A stretch of DNA of 64,000 bases from Streptomyces ferrugineus (GCF_015160855.1 NZ_CP063373.1:9709001-9773000), one strand, 5' to 3'; shown: positions 7,086 through 16,032, numbered from the stretch's first letter. Made by a program: numbers and translations. Notes: generated by a model from the letters alone, not told the origin.

Positions 7086-9731
7086 TCACAGCAGATGCAG
7101 TTCGCGGGCGCGTCGTACGGCGTCGCCGCGGCGGTTGACCGCCAGCTTCCGGTAGACGCTCTTGAGGTGGGTCTTCACCGTGTTCACGGAGACATACAGG
7201 TCGGCGGCGATGTCCTCGGTCGACATCAGCTGGGCGAGCCGCTCCAGCACGTCGTGCTCGCGTCCGCTCAGGTGCTCCACCAGCAGCGGCGCGGGCTCCT
7301 CGGAGGTGGCTCCCGGCAGGAGCCAGCCGGCGGCCAGCCCGCGCAGGGGTTCGCCGGTCAGGTGGGGCCCGAGCCAGGCCCCGGCCTCCAGGAAGGGCAG
7401 CCGCAGCCGCTCGCGGCGGGCGTCCGTGAGTGACCGGGCCAGCAGCCGGCGGGTGGCGGCGAGGTCTCCCGCCTCGTGCGCGGCCCGCGCCCGCAGCAGG
7501 GTGGCCCGCACCAGCACCGCCGGGCCGGTGTCCGCTTCGGCGCCGAGGGCGTCGAGCAGCTTCAGGGCCGTGTCCGGGTCGCCCGCGGCGAGATGGGCCC
7601 GCGCCGCGCCCACCGCGCAGACGGGCTGCTCACCGGCCACCGGCTCCAGTACCCGCGCGGCCTCGTCGGGCCGGCCTTCGGCCAGGTGGGCGGCGGAGGC
7701 GACCAGTGCGGCGTGGCAACGCTCCCAGGGGGAGGCGACGTCGGCGGTCACGGCCGGTTCGGTGGCCGCCAGGGCGGCGCGTGCCCTGCCACGGGCCAGG
7801 AGGAGACGGGCGGTGGCGAGGGAGCGGGCCGCGGCCGTCACCGGGTCGCGCGGCGCGGACCCGTCCGTTCCGTCGAGGAACGCCTCGGCCTCGGCCAGTT
7901 CGTGGCGGTCGACGGCCACGGCGGCCAGGACCAGCCGTCCCAGCTCGGGGACGGACGTCTCGGGCAGGCCGAACCGCTCCGTCTGTGTCCTCGCCGCGAC
8001 CGCCTTGCGTTCCGCCCGGGTCGGCCAGCCGTCGAGGTGGTCGAGGAGCGCCAGATGCTCCAGGGCCTCCTCGCGCGCCAGCGCGGTGGCGGCACCGGCG
8101 GTGCCGTCGGCGACCGTGGTGAGCGCGTCCCGCGCCTCGTCGAAGCGCCCGGCCCACAGCCGGGTCGAGCCCAGGTGGGTCAGCAGCAGCGCGGACAGCT
8201 CCGGGTGCTTCTCCAGCAGCGGGGCGGGGACCTCCCGCTCCAGCTCGCGGGCGGTGCGCACGGCCTGCTCCGCCCGGCCCGGGGACCCGGTGAGCCGGGC
8301 CGCCAGCGCCTTCAGCAGGGCGCAGCTCAGCCGGGCCGCCGCGGAGCCGGAGGCGTCGGCGGTCAGCTCGTCCTCGGCACGGCGGAGGTGGGCCGGCGCA
8401 TGGTCCAGGTCGCACCGGGACAGCTCGCGGGCGGCGCGGACCAGGTCCGCGGCGGGGCTCGTCGCCTCGGGCCCCATGCCGGAGAACAGCTCGGTCAGGT
8501 CGTCGGAGCGCAGCCCGGTGAACAGCTGCCCGATCGCCAGGTCGTCGACGAGGGCGCGGGCGGTGAAGTCCCACTCCCCCGCTGCGGCGCCGTGCGCCAG
8601 CATCTCCGGCAGCAGCCCGGAGCGCCCCAGCCACCGCGCGGCGCGCAGATGCAGCTCCGGTTCCAGGTCCGCGCCGCGCTCCCGCAGATGGGCCCGCAGG
8701 ATCTCCCGGAACAGCGGGTGGAGGCGGTACCAGGTGTGGCCGAGGTCCTCGACGAACGCGTTCTCGCGGTGCAGCCCGGCGAGGATGGACTGGGCGTCGG
8801 TGCGCCCGGTCAGCTCGTTGACCAGGCCCACGCAGAACCGCTCCAGGACGCTGACCCGCAGCAGCAGGCACTGGGTGGGCGGCGGCTGCCGGTCGAGTAC
8901 CTCCGCCAGCAGGAAGTCGGCGACCGTGCTGTGCCCGGCCTCGAACTCCTTCAGATAGGCCTCCGGGTCCGGGCACCGCCGCGCGGCCAGGGCGCACAGC
9001 CGCAGCCCGGCCGCCCAGCCGCCGGTGCGCTCCACCAGGGCGTTCGCGGCATGGACGGGCAGCCGCAGCCCGTGCAGTTCCAGCAGCGCGACCGTCTCCT
9101 CCGGCGTGAAGGCCAGCTCGGCGTTGCGGATCTCGGTCATGGCGCCGGCCGCGCGGTAGCGGTGCAGCGGCAGCAGCGGCTCGTTGCGGGTGACGATGAC
9201 CAGGCGCAGCCCCGGACCGGCGTGGTGCAGCACGAACTCCAGCTGCCGGGAGATCTCCGGGGCGCCGACCCGGTCGTACTCGTCGAGCACCACGATCACG
9301 CTCCGGTCGCCGCTGCCGAGCCGCGCGGCGAGCCGGGTCAGGGTGTGGCGCATCCGGCTGCCGTCGGCAGGCCCGTCGATGTCGTCGGCGACCGGCACTC
9401 CCTGGGTGCGCAGGGCCTGGAGCAGATGCGCCCAGAACATCCCCGGGCCCTGGATCGCGGGGTCGAGCGTGAGCCAGGCGACCGGTTGCCGCAGGCCGGC
9501 CGCCCAGTCGGCGACCAGCAGGGTCTTGCCCGCTCCGGCGGCCCCGTTGACCATCGTCAGCGGGGTCAGCAGGGCCTGGTCGAGGTGCTCGACGAGGCGC
9601 TCGCGCCGCAGGAACGTGGCGGGGCGGGCGGGCAGGGCGAACCGGGTGCGCAGGAAGGGGTCGCCCAGCGGATCGAGGTGGGGGGCGGCCGCGTCGTACG
9701 GGATCTCGTCGCTCGCTGCCACCACGTTCAC
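7086..9731 (-). CDS. Large LuxR-family (LAL/MalT-type) transcriptional regulator
   Basis: An 881-aa regulator. The N-terminal STAND ATPase has Walker A GAAGAGKT (about residue 63) and Walker B VIVVLDEYD (about 145). The middle 450 residues are helical TPR-like repeats. The C-terminal LuxR helix-turn-helix (HLSGREHDVLERL, then VSVNTVKTHLKSVYRKL) occupies the last 60 residues. This is the full MalT/LAL architecture, which senses a small ligand and activates promoters. It is divergent from the ECF41/ahpD-like locus, with about 200 bases shared between them. Start taken as GTG 9731; GTG codons two and three codons later are alternatives. Confidence 0.92.
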   Translation of the reverse strand: MNVVAASDEIPYDAAAPHLDPLGDPFLRTRFALPARPATFLRRERLVEHLDQALLTPLTMVNGAAGAGKTLLVADWAAGLRQPVAWLTLDPAIQGPGMFWAHLLQALRTQGVPVADDIDGPADGSRMRHTLTRLAARLGSGDRSVIVVLDEYDRVGAPEISRQLEFVLHHAGPGLRLVIVTRNEPLLPLHRYRAAGAMTEIRNAELAFTPEETVALLELHGLRLPVHAANALVERTGGWAAGLRLCALAARRCPDPEAYLKEFEAGHSTVADFLLAEVLDRQPPPTQCLLLRVSVLERFCVGLVNELTGRTDAQSILAGLHRENAFVEDLGHTWYRLHPLFREILRAHLRERGADLEPELHLRAARWLGRSGLLPEMLAHGAAAGEWDFTARALVDDLAIGQLFTGLRSDDLTELFSGMGPEATSPAADLVRAARELSRCDLDHAPAHLRRAEDELTADASGSAAARLSCALLKALAARLTGSPGRAEQAVRTARELEREVPAPLLEKHPELSALLLTHLGSTRLWAGRFDEARDALTTVADGTAGAATALAREEALEHLALLDHLDGWPTRAERKAVAARTQTERFGLPETSVPELGRLVLAAVAVDRHELAEAEAFLDGTDGSAPRDPVTAAARSLATARLLLARGRARAALAATEPAVTADVASPWERCHAALVASAAHLAEGRPDEAARVLEPVAGEQPVCAVGAARAHLAAGDPDTALKLLDALGAEADTGPAVLVRATLLRARAAHEAGDLAATRRLLARSLTDARRERLRLPFLEAGAWLGPHLTGEPLRGLAAGWLLPGATSEEPAPLLVEHLSGREHDVLERLAQLMSTEDIAADLYVSVNTVKTHLKSVYRKLAVNRRGDAVRRARELHLL

Positions 9732-9864
9732 CGCCCTGCGGGATCGGGGATGCTGCTCCCTCCCTCCACCACCATCACAGCTTTGCCGCCTTCCCGCTCG
9801 CCAGGGGCGAAGGGCCGCCGTACCCCGCCCCGTCCGGCAGAGAGACGCAGATCACACCGGCCGA

Positions 9865-9891
9865 TGTCACAGGGGCTCGGGCCGCCTCGTC
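9865..9891 (+). promoter_or_regulatory. ECF41-type promoter
   Basis: TGTCACA (9865-9871) and CGTC (9888-9891) are separated by exactly 16 bases, matching the published ECF41 consensus TGTCACA-N16-CGTC. The site lies 40 bases before the start of the ahpD-like pseudogene, the normal place for an ECF41 target promoter. The ECF41 sigma gene follows downstream. Confidence 0.82.
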
Positions 9892-9930
9892 TCGGGGGTG
9901 TAGCCACTCCGACCGCCAAGGGAGCACACG

Positions 9931-10460
9931 ATGGACGCGCGACTGGACTTCTTCACCAACCCGACCACCGGCAAGGCCCTCAAGCACCTCATGTCGGCGG
10001 GCAGGGTGATCAAGGAATCGACACTGCCGGCCGCGTGGCGGGAGGCCACGGTCTTCTCCGAGGCCGAACGGGCCGCGCTGGAACTGGCGGAGGACGGCAC
10101 CCGGATCGCGGACGCGGCCGGCGGGGTCGGCGACCAGGGCGTGTGTCGGATGTCCCGTCGTCCGCGCGAAGCGCGGGCGCAGCGGCGTCCGGTGCGTGCG
10201 ATCGGCGTGCGGGGGCCTGGGTCATGTGGCGGAGCCACCTGTCCCAGGCCCCCGTGCGGCGAGCGCGCGTGCCGGACGTCGGGGCGCAGACGGGACATCC
10301 GACACACGCCCTGGGGGTGTGGGCGCGCGCCGCCCGGCACTACGACGAGGAGCAGCTCGGCGCGCTGCTGATGCTGATCTCCTTCATGAACACGGCGAAC
10401 CGGATGAACGTCATCACCCGGCAGCCGGCCGGCGACTACAAGGCCGGCCAGTTCCACTGA
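9931..10460 (+). pseudogene. Broken AhpD-like/carboxymuconolactone decarboxylase family gene
   Basis: The 5' part encodes MDARLDFFTNPTTGKALKH... and runs to ...ADAAGGVGDQ. The 3' part, in another frame, encodes VWARAARHYDEEQLGALLML...NRMNVITRQPAGDY. Together these match the ends of the actinobacterial AhpD-like family (normally about 155 aa). Two lesions are visible. First, the segment normally between STLPA and AWREAT, about 40 residues including the redox CxxC motif, is missing in frame. Second, a 175-base inverted-repeat element (10137-10311) interrupts the gene and shifts the frame. The product cannot be an active peroxidase-type enzyme. ECF41 sigma genes usually neighbour and control such a gene. 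Confidence 0.88.
10137..10311. mobile_element. MITE-like fold-back insertion element (175 bp)
   Basis: The ends are perfect inverted repeats of 23 bases (10137-10159 and 10289-10311, beginning GGGCGTGTGTCGGATGTC). They extend to 26 bases if flanking CCA/TGG is counted. Internal arms also pair (GGGGGCCTGG near 10211 with CCAGGCCCCC near 10243), around a central GTGGC-GGA-GCCAC at 10226-10238, so the whole element can fold back. There is no transposase, so it would have moved in trans. A target-site duplication cannot be assigned because both flanks are G-rich. Confidence 0.85.
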
Positions 10461-10497
10461 GCCGGCGCCGGCCGGCCGAACGGGAGAGGAGTCACAC

Positions 10498-11412
10498 GTG
10501 AGCGAGGTCGAGGAGTTCGAGGAGCTGCGGCCGCTGCTGTTCTCGATCGCCTACCGGATTCTGGGCAGCGTGGCCGAGGCCGAGGACGCGGTGCAGGAGA
10601 CCTGGCTGCGCTTCGCCGCCTCCTCGACCCGGCCCGCCTCGACGAAGGCCTATCTGTCGGCGGCCGTGACCCGGATCTCGATCGACGTGCTGCGCTCCGC
10701 GCGGGTGCGGCGCGAGGAGTACGTCGGCCCCTGGTTCCCCGAGCCGCTGCTGAACGACCCGTACCAGGACCCGGCGCGCGCGGTGGAGCTGGCCGACTCG
10801 GTGTCGATGGCCGCGCTGCTGCTGCTCGAGCGGCTCAGCCCGCTGGAGCGGGCGGTGTTCGTGCTGCGGGAGGTGTTCGGCTTCGGGTTCGGCGAGGTCG
10901 CCTCCGCGGTCGGGCGCTCGGAGGCCGCGTGCCGTCAGCTGCTGGTACGGGCCCGGCGGCACATGGCGGACGGGCGGCCCCGGTTCGAGGCGGACCGGCA
11001 GGAGCGGCAGGAGCTGGCGACGCGGTTCTTCGACGCGCTCAAGGACGGCGACATGGGCGGGCTCCAGGAGCTGCTGGCCGCCGACGTGCAGCTCGTCGGG
11101 GACGGCGGCGGGAAGGCGCCGCAGTTCGCACGGGCCGTCGTGGGCGCGCAGAACGTGGCCCGGCTGCTCACCGCCGTCGTCCCGCGGCTGGCCCACCTCG
11201 ACGTGTCCGCCGAGCCGCACGAGATCAACGGCCAGCCCGGCGCCGTCTACCGCGACCGGGACGGCAGGGTGCTCCAGACGGTGGTGCTGGACATCCTCGA
11301 CGGACGGATCCAGACGATCCGCGCCGTCCTCAACCCCGACAAGCTCGGGCACATGGGCCCGGTGGCGGACGCGTGGGCACTCGACCGTGAGCTGAAGCGG
11401 GCCAGGCGCTGA
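10498..11412 (+). CDS. ECF41-group RNA polymerase sigma factor (SigJ-like)
   Basis: A 304-aa sigma factor. Region 2 (RPLLFSIAYRILGSVAEAEDAVQETWLRF) and region 4 (SPLERAVFVLREVFGFGFGEVA...) are followed by a SnoaL/NTF2-like C-terminal extension of about 110 residues. The extension carries the ECF41 hallmark motifs DGGGK (about residue 203) and NPDKL (about 279). ECF41 factors have no separate anti-sigma; the fused domain regulates activity. Only 37 bases separate it from the disrupted ahpD-like gene, so it is probably co-transcribed from the ECF41 promoter at 9865. The GTG start at 10498 is preceded by GGAGAGGAG. Confidence 0.94.
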   Translation: MSEVEEFEELRPLLFSIAYRILGSVAEAEDAVQETWLRFAASSTRPASTKAYLSAAVTRISIDVLRSARVRREEYVGPWFPEPLLNDPYQDPARAVELADSVSMAALLLLERLSPLERAVFVLREVFGFGFGEVASAVGRSEAACRQLLVRARRHMADGRPRFEADRQERQELATRFFDALKDGDMGGLQELLAADVQLVGDGGGKAPQFARAVVGAQNVARLLTAVVPRLAHLDVSAEPHEINGQPGAVYRDRDGRVLQTVVLDILDGRIQTIRAVLNPDKLGHMGPVADAWALDRELKRARR

Positions 11413-11492
11413 GGCAGCGCCCCGAAGGGGCGCGGGGCTGTGCTCGATATGCGGCTCCGCCGCGTGGGCGCGACCAGCCACGACGCGCCCGC
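11413..11492. repeat. Streptomyces dispersed intergenic repeat
   Basis: The stretch from the GCGCCCC hairpin through the TGCGGCTCCGCCGCGTGGGC and GCGACCAGCCACGACGCGCC segments is a repetitive element I recognise from many Streptomyces genomes, where it usually follows stop codons. It has no coding potential. Confidence 0.5.
11417..11433 (+). terminator. Hairpin after ECF41 sigma gene
   Basis: GCGCCCC-GAA-GGGGCGC (7-base perfect stem, 3-base loop) begins 4 bases after the stop. It lacks a U-tract, as is common in Streptomyces terminators. Confidence 0.65.
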
Positions 11493-11824
11493 AGACGACA
11501 GACCACCTGTCGCGGCCCTCCCAGCGGAGCGTGACCGCAACGTCCGGCACCGGTCCCTCCCCTCGTGGGGACCGGTGCCGAACGGCGGGGCGGAGTGGAT
11601 CGAGCAGGATGGGGGGGGGGAGGCGCGGGTGTCTGAAGAGCACCGGGCCGGTGGCCTTGTCGGCCGACGCGCGAGAGGTGCGCACTTGCCTCGTGATCCT
11701 GCCAGCCGAGGCCGCCGGGGAGGAGGTTCCGGTCTCCGGACGTCTCCTTAGCCGCAGGTCAGCCGTATAAAGTGAGTTTTCCGGTCCGGAAGTGCAGGTA
11801 CGGCAGAGCGAAGGAGTGGAGGCC
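11493..11824. other. Noncoding gap before the nSTAND gene
   Basis: No convincing gene was found. The gap holds a run of ten G residues (about 11610-11619), which could be hypervariable. Nearer the nSTAND gene is an AT-richer patch (CCGTATAAAGTGAGTTTTCC, about 11762-11781) that is the best place for its promoter. The ribosome-binding site GAAGGAG is at 11810. Confidence 0.45.
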
Positions 11825-14800
11825 TTGGGTTCCGACTCGTCGGCGCGCACAGCCTTCGCCGAACGGCTCGCGCTGCTGTACAAGGAGGCCGGCAACCCTC
11901 CGCTGAAGAGCGTGTCCGAGGCGGTCGTCCGGCTCCAGCGGGTCGACGAGCGGGGGCGGCCGGTACGGGTCTCCGCCCAGCGGATCAGCGACTGGCGCCG
12001 GGCGAAGAACGTGCCCGCCCAGTTCGCCGCCCTGTCCGCCGTACTGCACGTCCTGATCCCCCAGGCGCGGCGCGAGCGGCCCACGCCGGTGTCCGCCGGG
12101 CTGTACGACCTGGGCCAGTGGCAGCGGGTGTGGGAGCGGGCGACCTCCGGGGAAGAGGAGGAGCAGGCACCGGTCGACGAGGTGCCCGCGGTGTCCGGCG
12201 GGGTGTGTCCGTACCGGGGGCTGGCCTCCTACCGGCAGCAGGACGCCCGCTGGTTCTTCGGCCGGGAGCGCAGCACCGAGTCCCTGGTCTCCCAGTTGCG
12301 GGCGGTGGCGAAGACCGGCGGCCTGGTGATGCTGGTCGGCGCCTCGGGTGCCGGGAAGTCCTCCCTGCTCAACGCCGGTCTGGTGCCCGCCCTGCGCGGC
12401 GGCGCGCTGGGCGGCGGCGGGGCCGGCACCGTCGTACAGCTGGTGCCGGGCGGCGATCCGCTGGCCGAGCTGACCGGCCGCATTCCGGAACTCGCGGACG
12501 TCGTCACGTCCTTTGCGGGGCCGGAACAGCCGACGGCCCCGGAGGCCGCGGAGACGGACCAGCCGCGCGGCGACTTCGCGCACGCCACGCGCGAGGCCGT
12601 CACCGCATGGGCCCGGCGGGAGGCCTCCGGCGGCGGCCCGCCCGTGCTCATCGTCGACCAGTTCGAGGAGACCTTCACCCTCTGCCCCGACGAGGCGGAC
12701 CGCCGCACCTTCGTCCGGCTCCTGAACGCCGCCTGCACCCCCGCCGGCCCCGGCGACCCGCCGCCCGTCCTCGTCGTCCTCGGCATCCGCGCCGACTTCT
12801 ACGAGCAGTGCCTCGGCCACCCGGAGCTGGCCGACGCCCTCCAGCACCGGCACATGGTGCTCGGGCCGCTGACCGCCTCCGAGCTGCGGGAGGCGGTGAC
12901 CGGGCCGGCCAAGGCCGTGGGCCTGGAGCTGGAGCCCGGGCTCGCGGAGCTGATCGTGCGGGAGGTGAGCGCCGACGGACCGCGTGGGAGCCATGACGCC
13001 GGCGCGCTGCCGCTGCTGTCGCACGCGCTGCTCGCGACCTGGCAGCGGCGCAAGGCGGGCCGGCTGACGGTGGCCGGATACCGTGCGGCGGGCGGCATCC
13101 AGGGCGCGGTCGCGGCCACCGCCGAGCGCGCCTGGTCCGGCCTGGACCCGGCGGCGCGCTCGGCCGCCCGGCTGCTGCTGCTCCGGCTGGTCCGCCTCGG
13201 CGAGGACACCCACGCCACCCGGCGGCGCGGGACGCGACGGCAGCTCGCGGCGGAGTCGACGAACCCCGGCAAGACGGAGGAGTCCCTCGAGGCGCTGGTG
13301 CGGGCCCGGCTGGTGACGCTGGACGCGGAGACCGTGGAGATCACCCACGAGGCGCTGCTGCACGCCTGGCCCCGGCTGCGGGACTGGATCGACGAGGACC
13401 GGCAGGGCAACCTGCTGCGCCAGCGGCTGGAGGAGGACGGCCAGGCCTGGGAGGCCTCGAACCGGGACTCGTCGCTGCTGTACCGGGGCTCCCGGCTGGA
13501 GCAGGCGCACGGCTGGGCCCGGTCGGCCGGGAACACCTTCCTCACCCGGGCCGCGGTGGAGTTCCTGGCCGCCTCGGTACGGCTGCGCAGGCGCACCGTG
13601 TGGATCATGCGCGGCGCGGTCGCGGCGCTGGTCGCGCTGGCGGTGCTGGCCGTCGGCGCGGCGGTGGTGGCCTGGCAGCAGCGCAACGACGCGATGTTCG
13701 CGCAGGTGCTCGCCGAGGCCGACCGCTTCCAGTACTCCGACCCCTCGCTGTCCGCCCAGCTCGACCTGGTGGCACACCGGCTGCGCCCGGACGACGAGGA
13801 CACCACCAGCCGGCTGATCTCCATCGTGAACGCGCCGCTGGCCACACCCCTGCGCGGCCACACCGGCGCCGTCTACCTGACCACGTTCAGCCCGGACGGA
13901 CGGCTCCTGGCCACCGCCAGCTACGACCGGACCGTACGGCTGTGGGACGTCGCCGACCGGGACCGGCCGAGGCCCCTGGGCAGCCCTCTGACCGGGCACG
14001 GGAGCTGGGTGAGCAGCGCCGTCTTCAGCCCCGACGGGCGCACCCTCGCCAGCGCCTCCGACGACGGCACGGTCCGGCTGTGGGACGTACGCGACCCGAG
14101 CCGGCCGCGGCCCATCGGCACGCCCCTGACCGGGCACGAGGGCACGATCTACCTGGTCGCCTTCAGCCCCGACGGCCGCACCCTGGCCTCGGTCGGCGAG
14201 GACCGCACCGTACGGCTGTGGGACGTGGCCGATCCGACGCGGCCGAAAGCGCTCGCCACGCTGACCGGCGCCGCGGCGGCCGTGCGGTCCGTGGCGTTCG
14301 GCCCGGACGGCGACACGCTCGCGGCCGGGGGCGACGACGACACGATCCGGCTGTGGAACGTGGCCGAGCCGGACCGGCCGAAGCGGCTCGGCACCCTGAC
14401 CGGGCACAGCGACCTGGTGCACTCCGTCGCCTTCAGTCCGGACGGCCGCACCCTCGCCAGCGGCAGTTCCGACGACACGATCCGGCTGTGGGACGTCTCC
14501 GACCCGCGCCACGGCCACCGGCTCGGCGCCCCGCTCACCGGCCACACCGGCCCCATCTGGTCGGTGGCCTTCAGCCCGGACGGCAACACGCTCGCCGCCG
14601 CCAGCGCGGACAGCACCGCCAGCCTGTGGAACGTCAGCGACCCGGCGTATCCGTCACAGGTCGGCGAGCCCCTCGCGGGCGCCAGCGGGGAGATGTACGC
14701 GCTGGGCTTCAGCCCCGACGGCCGCACCCTGGCCACCGGCAGCGGCGACAGCAAGGTCCGGCTGTGGTCGATCCCGACGTCGGACATGATCGGCCGCAGC

Positions 14801-15817
14801 GGTGCGTTCCGGCCGGACGGGAAGGTGCTGGCCACGGCCGCGCGCGACGGCAGCGTCCGGCTGTGGGACGTCGGCAGGCCCGCCCGGCCTGTGCTGCTGA
14901 ACGAGCCCTTCATGCCCGGCGACGGCGGCGAGCGCTCTCTGGTGTTCTCCCCCGACGGCCGGGTCCTCGCGGTGCTGACCGGCAGCCGCCAGGTGCATCT
15001 GTGGGACCTCGGCGACCCGGCCCGGCCGGTCTCCCTCGGCCCGCCGCTGACCCTGCGCACCCGGTTCATGGGCCCCGACGCGCTCGCGTTCAGCCCGGAC
15101 GGGCGTACCCTGGCCACGGCCTACGACGACCGCACGATCCGGCTGTGGAACGTCGCCGACCCCTCCCGTGTCATCCCCCTCGGGGCCCCGCTCAAGGGCC
15201 ACACCGGCTACATCAACTCCCTCGCCTTCAGCCCCGACGGCCGCACCCTGGCCGGCGGCAGCGCGGACGCCACGATCCGGCTGTGGGACGTGACCGCGCC
15301 GGGCACGCCGAAGGCGCTTGCCAGGCTGACCGGGCACACCGGGCCGGTCAACGCGCTCGAATACAGCCCGGACGGCCATACGCTGGCCAGCGGCGGCGAC
15401 GACGACACCGTGCGGCTGTGGGACGTCACCGATCCGCGCGAGGCGAGCGAGCTGGGCTCCCCGCTCACCGGTCACACCGAGGCGGTCGTGTCGCTGACGT
15501 TCAGCAAGGGCGGGCGCTATCTGGCCAGCGGCGGCAACGACAACACGGTCCGGCTGTGGAACGTCTCCCGCCCCTCCGACGCCTCCCCGATCGGCCAGGC
15601 GATGAGCCCCAACGCCAAGACGGGCAACTTCCTGTCGTTCAGCCCCGCCGGCCACATGCTCGGCGTCTCCAGCGGCACCGACACCGTCCGGCTGTGGAAC
15701 CTGGACGTGGACCAGGCGATCCGCCGCGTCTGCTCGACCACACAGGGCGTGCTGACCCGGGAGAAGTGGCACGAGTACCTGCCCCGGCTGTCGTACGAGC
15801 CGCCCTGCGCGTCATAG
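11825..15817 (+). CDS. nSTAND NTPase with N-terminal HTH-like region, TM helix and 14 WD40 repeats
   Basis: About 1330 aa. Residues about 1-90 form a conserved helical, HTH-like region (RISDWRRAKNVP). The nSTAND P-loop ATPase follows, with PYRGLASY, FFGRE, Walker A GASGAGKSS (about residue 174) and Walker B VLIVDQFEE (about 275). A helical region, one membrane helix (VAALVALAVLAVGAAVVAW, about residue 598) and 14 WD40 blades (SPDGRTLAS...VRLWDV) complete it, enough for two seven-bladed propellers. Members are signal-sensing NTPases of unknown output; some STAND proteins act in immunity or development. The TTG at 11825 is chosen because GAAGGAG is 8 bases upstream; GTG 11792 is an alternative. 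Confidence 0.9.
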   Translation: MGSDSSARTAFAERLALLYKEAGNPPLKSVSEAVVRLQRVDERGRPVRVSAQRISDWRRAKNVPAQFAALSAVLHVLIPQARRERPTPVSAGLYDLGQWQRVWERATSGEEEEQAPVDEVPAVSGGVCPYRGLASYRQQDARWFFGRERSTESLVSQLRAVAKTGGLVMLVGASGAGKSSLLNAGLVPALRGGALGGGGAGTVVQLVPGGDPLAELTGRIPELADVVTSFAGPEQPTAPEAAETDQPRGDFAHATREAVTAWARREASGGGPPVLIVDQFEETFTLCPDEADRRTFVRLLNAACTPAGPGDPPPVLVVLGIRADFYEQCLGHPELADALQHRHMVLGPLTASELREAVTGPAKAVGLELEPGLAELIVREVSADGPRGSHDAGALPLLSHALLATWQRRKAGRLTVAGYRAAGGIQGAVAATAERAWSGLDPAARSAARLLLLRLVRLGEDTHATRRRGTRRQLAAESTNPGKTEESLEALVRARLVTLDAETVEITHEALLHAWPRLRDWIDEDRQGNLLRQRLEEDGQAWEASNRDSSLLYRGSRLEQAHGWARSAGNTFLTRAAVEFLAASVRLRRRTVWIMRGAVAALVALAVLAVGAAVVAWQQRNDAMFAQVLAEADRFQYSDPSLSAQLDLVAHRLRPDDEDTTSRLISIVNAPLATPLRGHTGAVYLTTFSPDGRLLATASYDRTVRLWDVADRDRPRPLGSPLTGHGSWVSSAVFSPDGRTLASASDDGTVRLWDVRDPSRPRPIGTPLTGHEGTIYLVAFSPDGRTLASVGEDRTVRLWDVADPTRPKALATLTGAAAAVRSVAFGPDGDTLAAGGDDDTIRLWNVAEPDRPKRLGTLTGHSDLVHSVAFSPDGRTLASGSSDDTIRLWDVSDPRHGHRLGAPLTGHTGPIWSVAFSPDGNTLAAASADSTASLWNVSDPAYPSQVGEPLAGASGEMYALGFSPDGRTLATGSGDSKVRLWSIPTSDMIGRSGAFRPDGKVLATAARDGSVRLWDVGRPARPVLLNEPFMPGDGGERSLVFSPDGRVLAVLTGSRQVHLWDLGDPARPVSLGPPLTLRTRFMGPDALAFSPDGRTLATAYDDRTIRLWNVADPSRVIPLGAPLKGHTGYINSLAFSPDGRTLAGGSADATIRLWDVTAPGTPKALARLTGHTGPVNALEYSPDGHTLASGGDDDTVRLWDVTDPREASELGSPLTGHTEAVVSLTFSKGGRYLASGGNDNTVRLWNVSRPSDASPIGQAMSPNAKTGNFLSFSPAGHMLGVSSGTDTVRLWNLDVDQAIRRVCSTTQGVLTREKWHEYLPRLSYEPPCAS

Positions 15818-15961
15818 CTGCCCTCCGTAACGGACCGGAGACGCAGGTGACATCACGAGGCCCCCGGCGGACAGCGGTTTCCGTGATCCCGATCACAACA
15901 ACTCCTCGCAGCCGATGAGGCGACTCCCGTGAGGCAGGCAGCCTTGTTACTGTTGGCCACA

Positions 15962-16001
15962 GCCCGATCGCTGGTGCATCCCCCGTCGCCAGCGATCGGG
16001 C
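15962..16001 (+). terminator. Long hairpin between nSTAND and UTRA genes
   Basis: A perfect 13-base stem (GCCCGATCGCTGG with CCAGCGATCGGGC) encloses a 14-base loop, 145 bases after the nSTAND stop and about 30 before the UTRA gene start. It is either a distal terminator or a leader hairpin of the next gene. Confidence 0.5.
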
Positions 16002-16032
16002 GCCTTGCTGTGCGCAGTCGTACGCTGAGGCT

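Noticed and set aside
7476..10460. 994-codon open frame on the + strand
   Set aside because: Antisense to the LuxR regulator; biased composition from the high-GC third position, and no domain is recognisable except the last part belonging to the ahpD-like pseudogene.
11759..14545. 928-codon open frame on the - strand
   Set aside because: Shadow of the nSTAND-WD40 gene; repetitive low-complexity translation mirrors the WD40 repeats.
13600..15918. 772-codon open frame on the + strand
   Set aside because: Same-strand shadow frame of the WD40 region with Arg/Pro-rich sequence and no family match.
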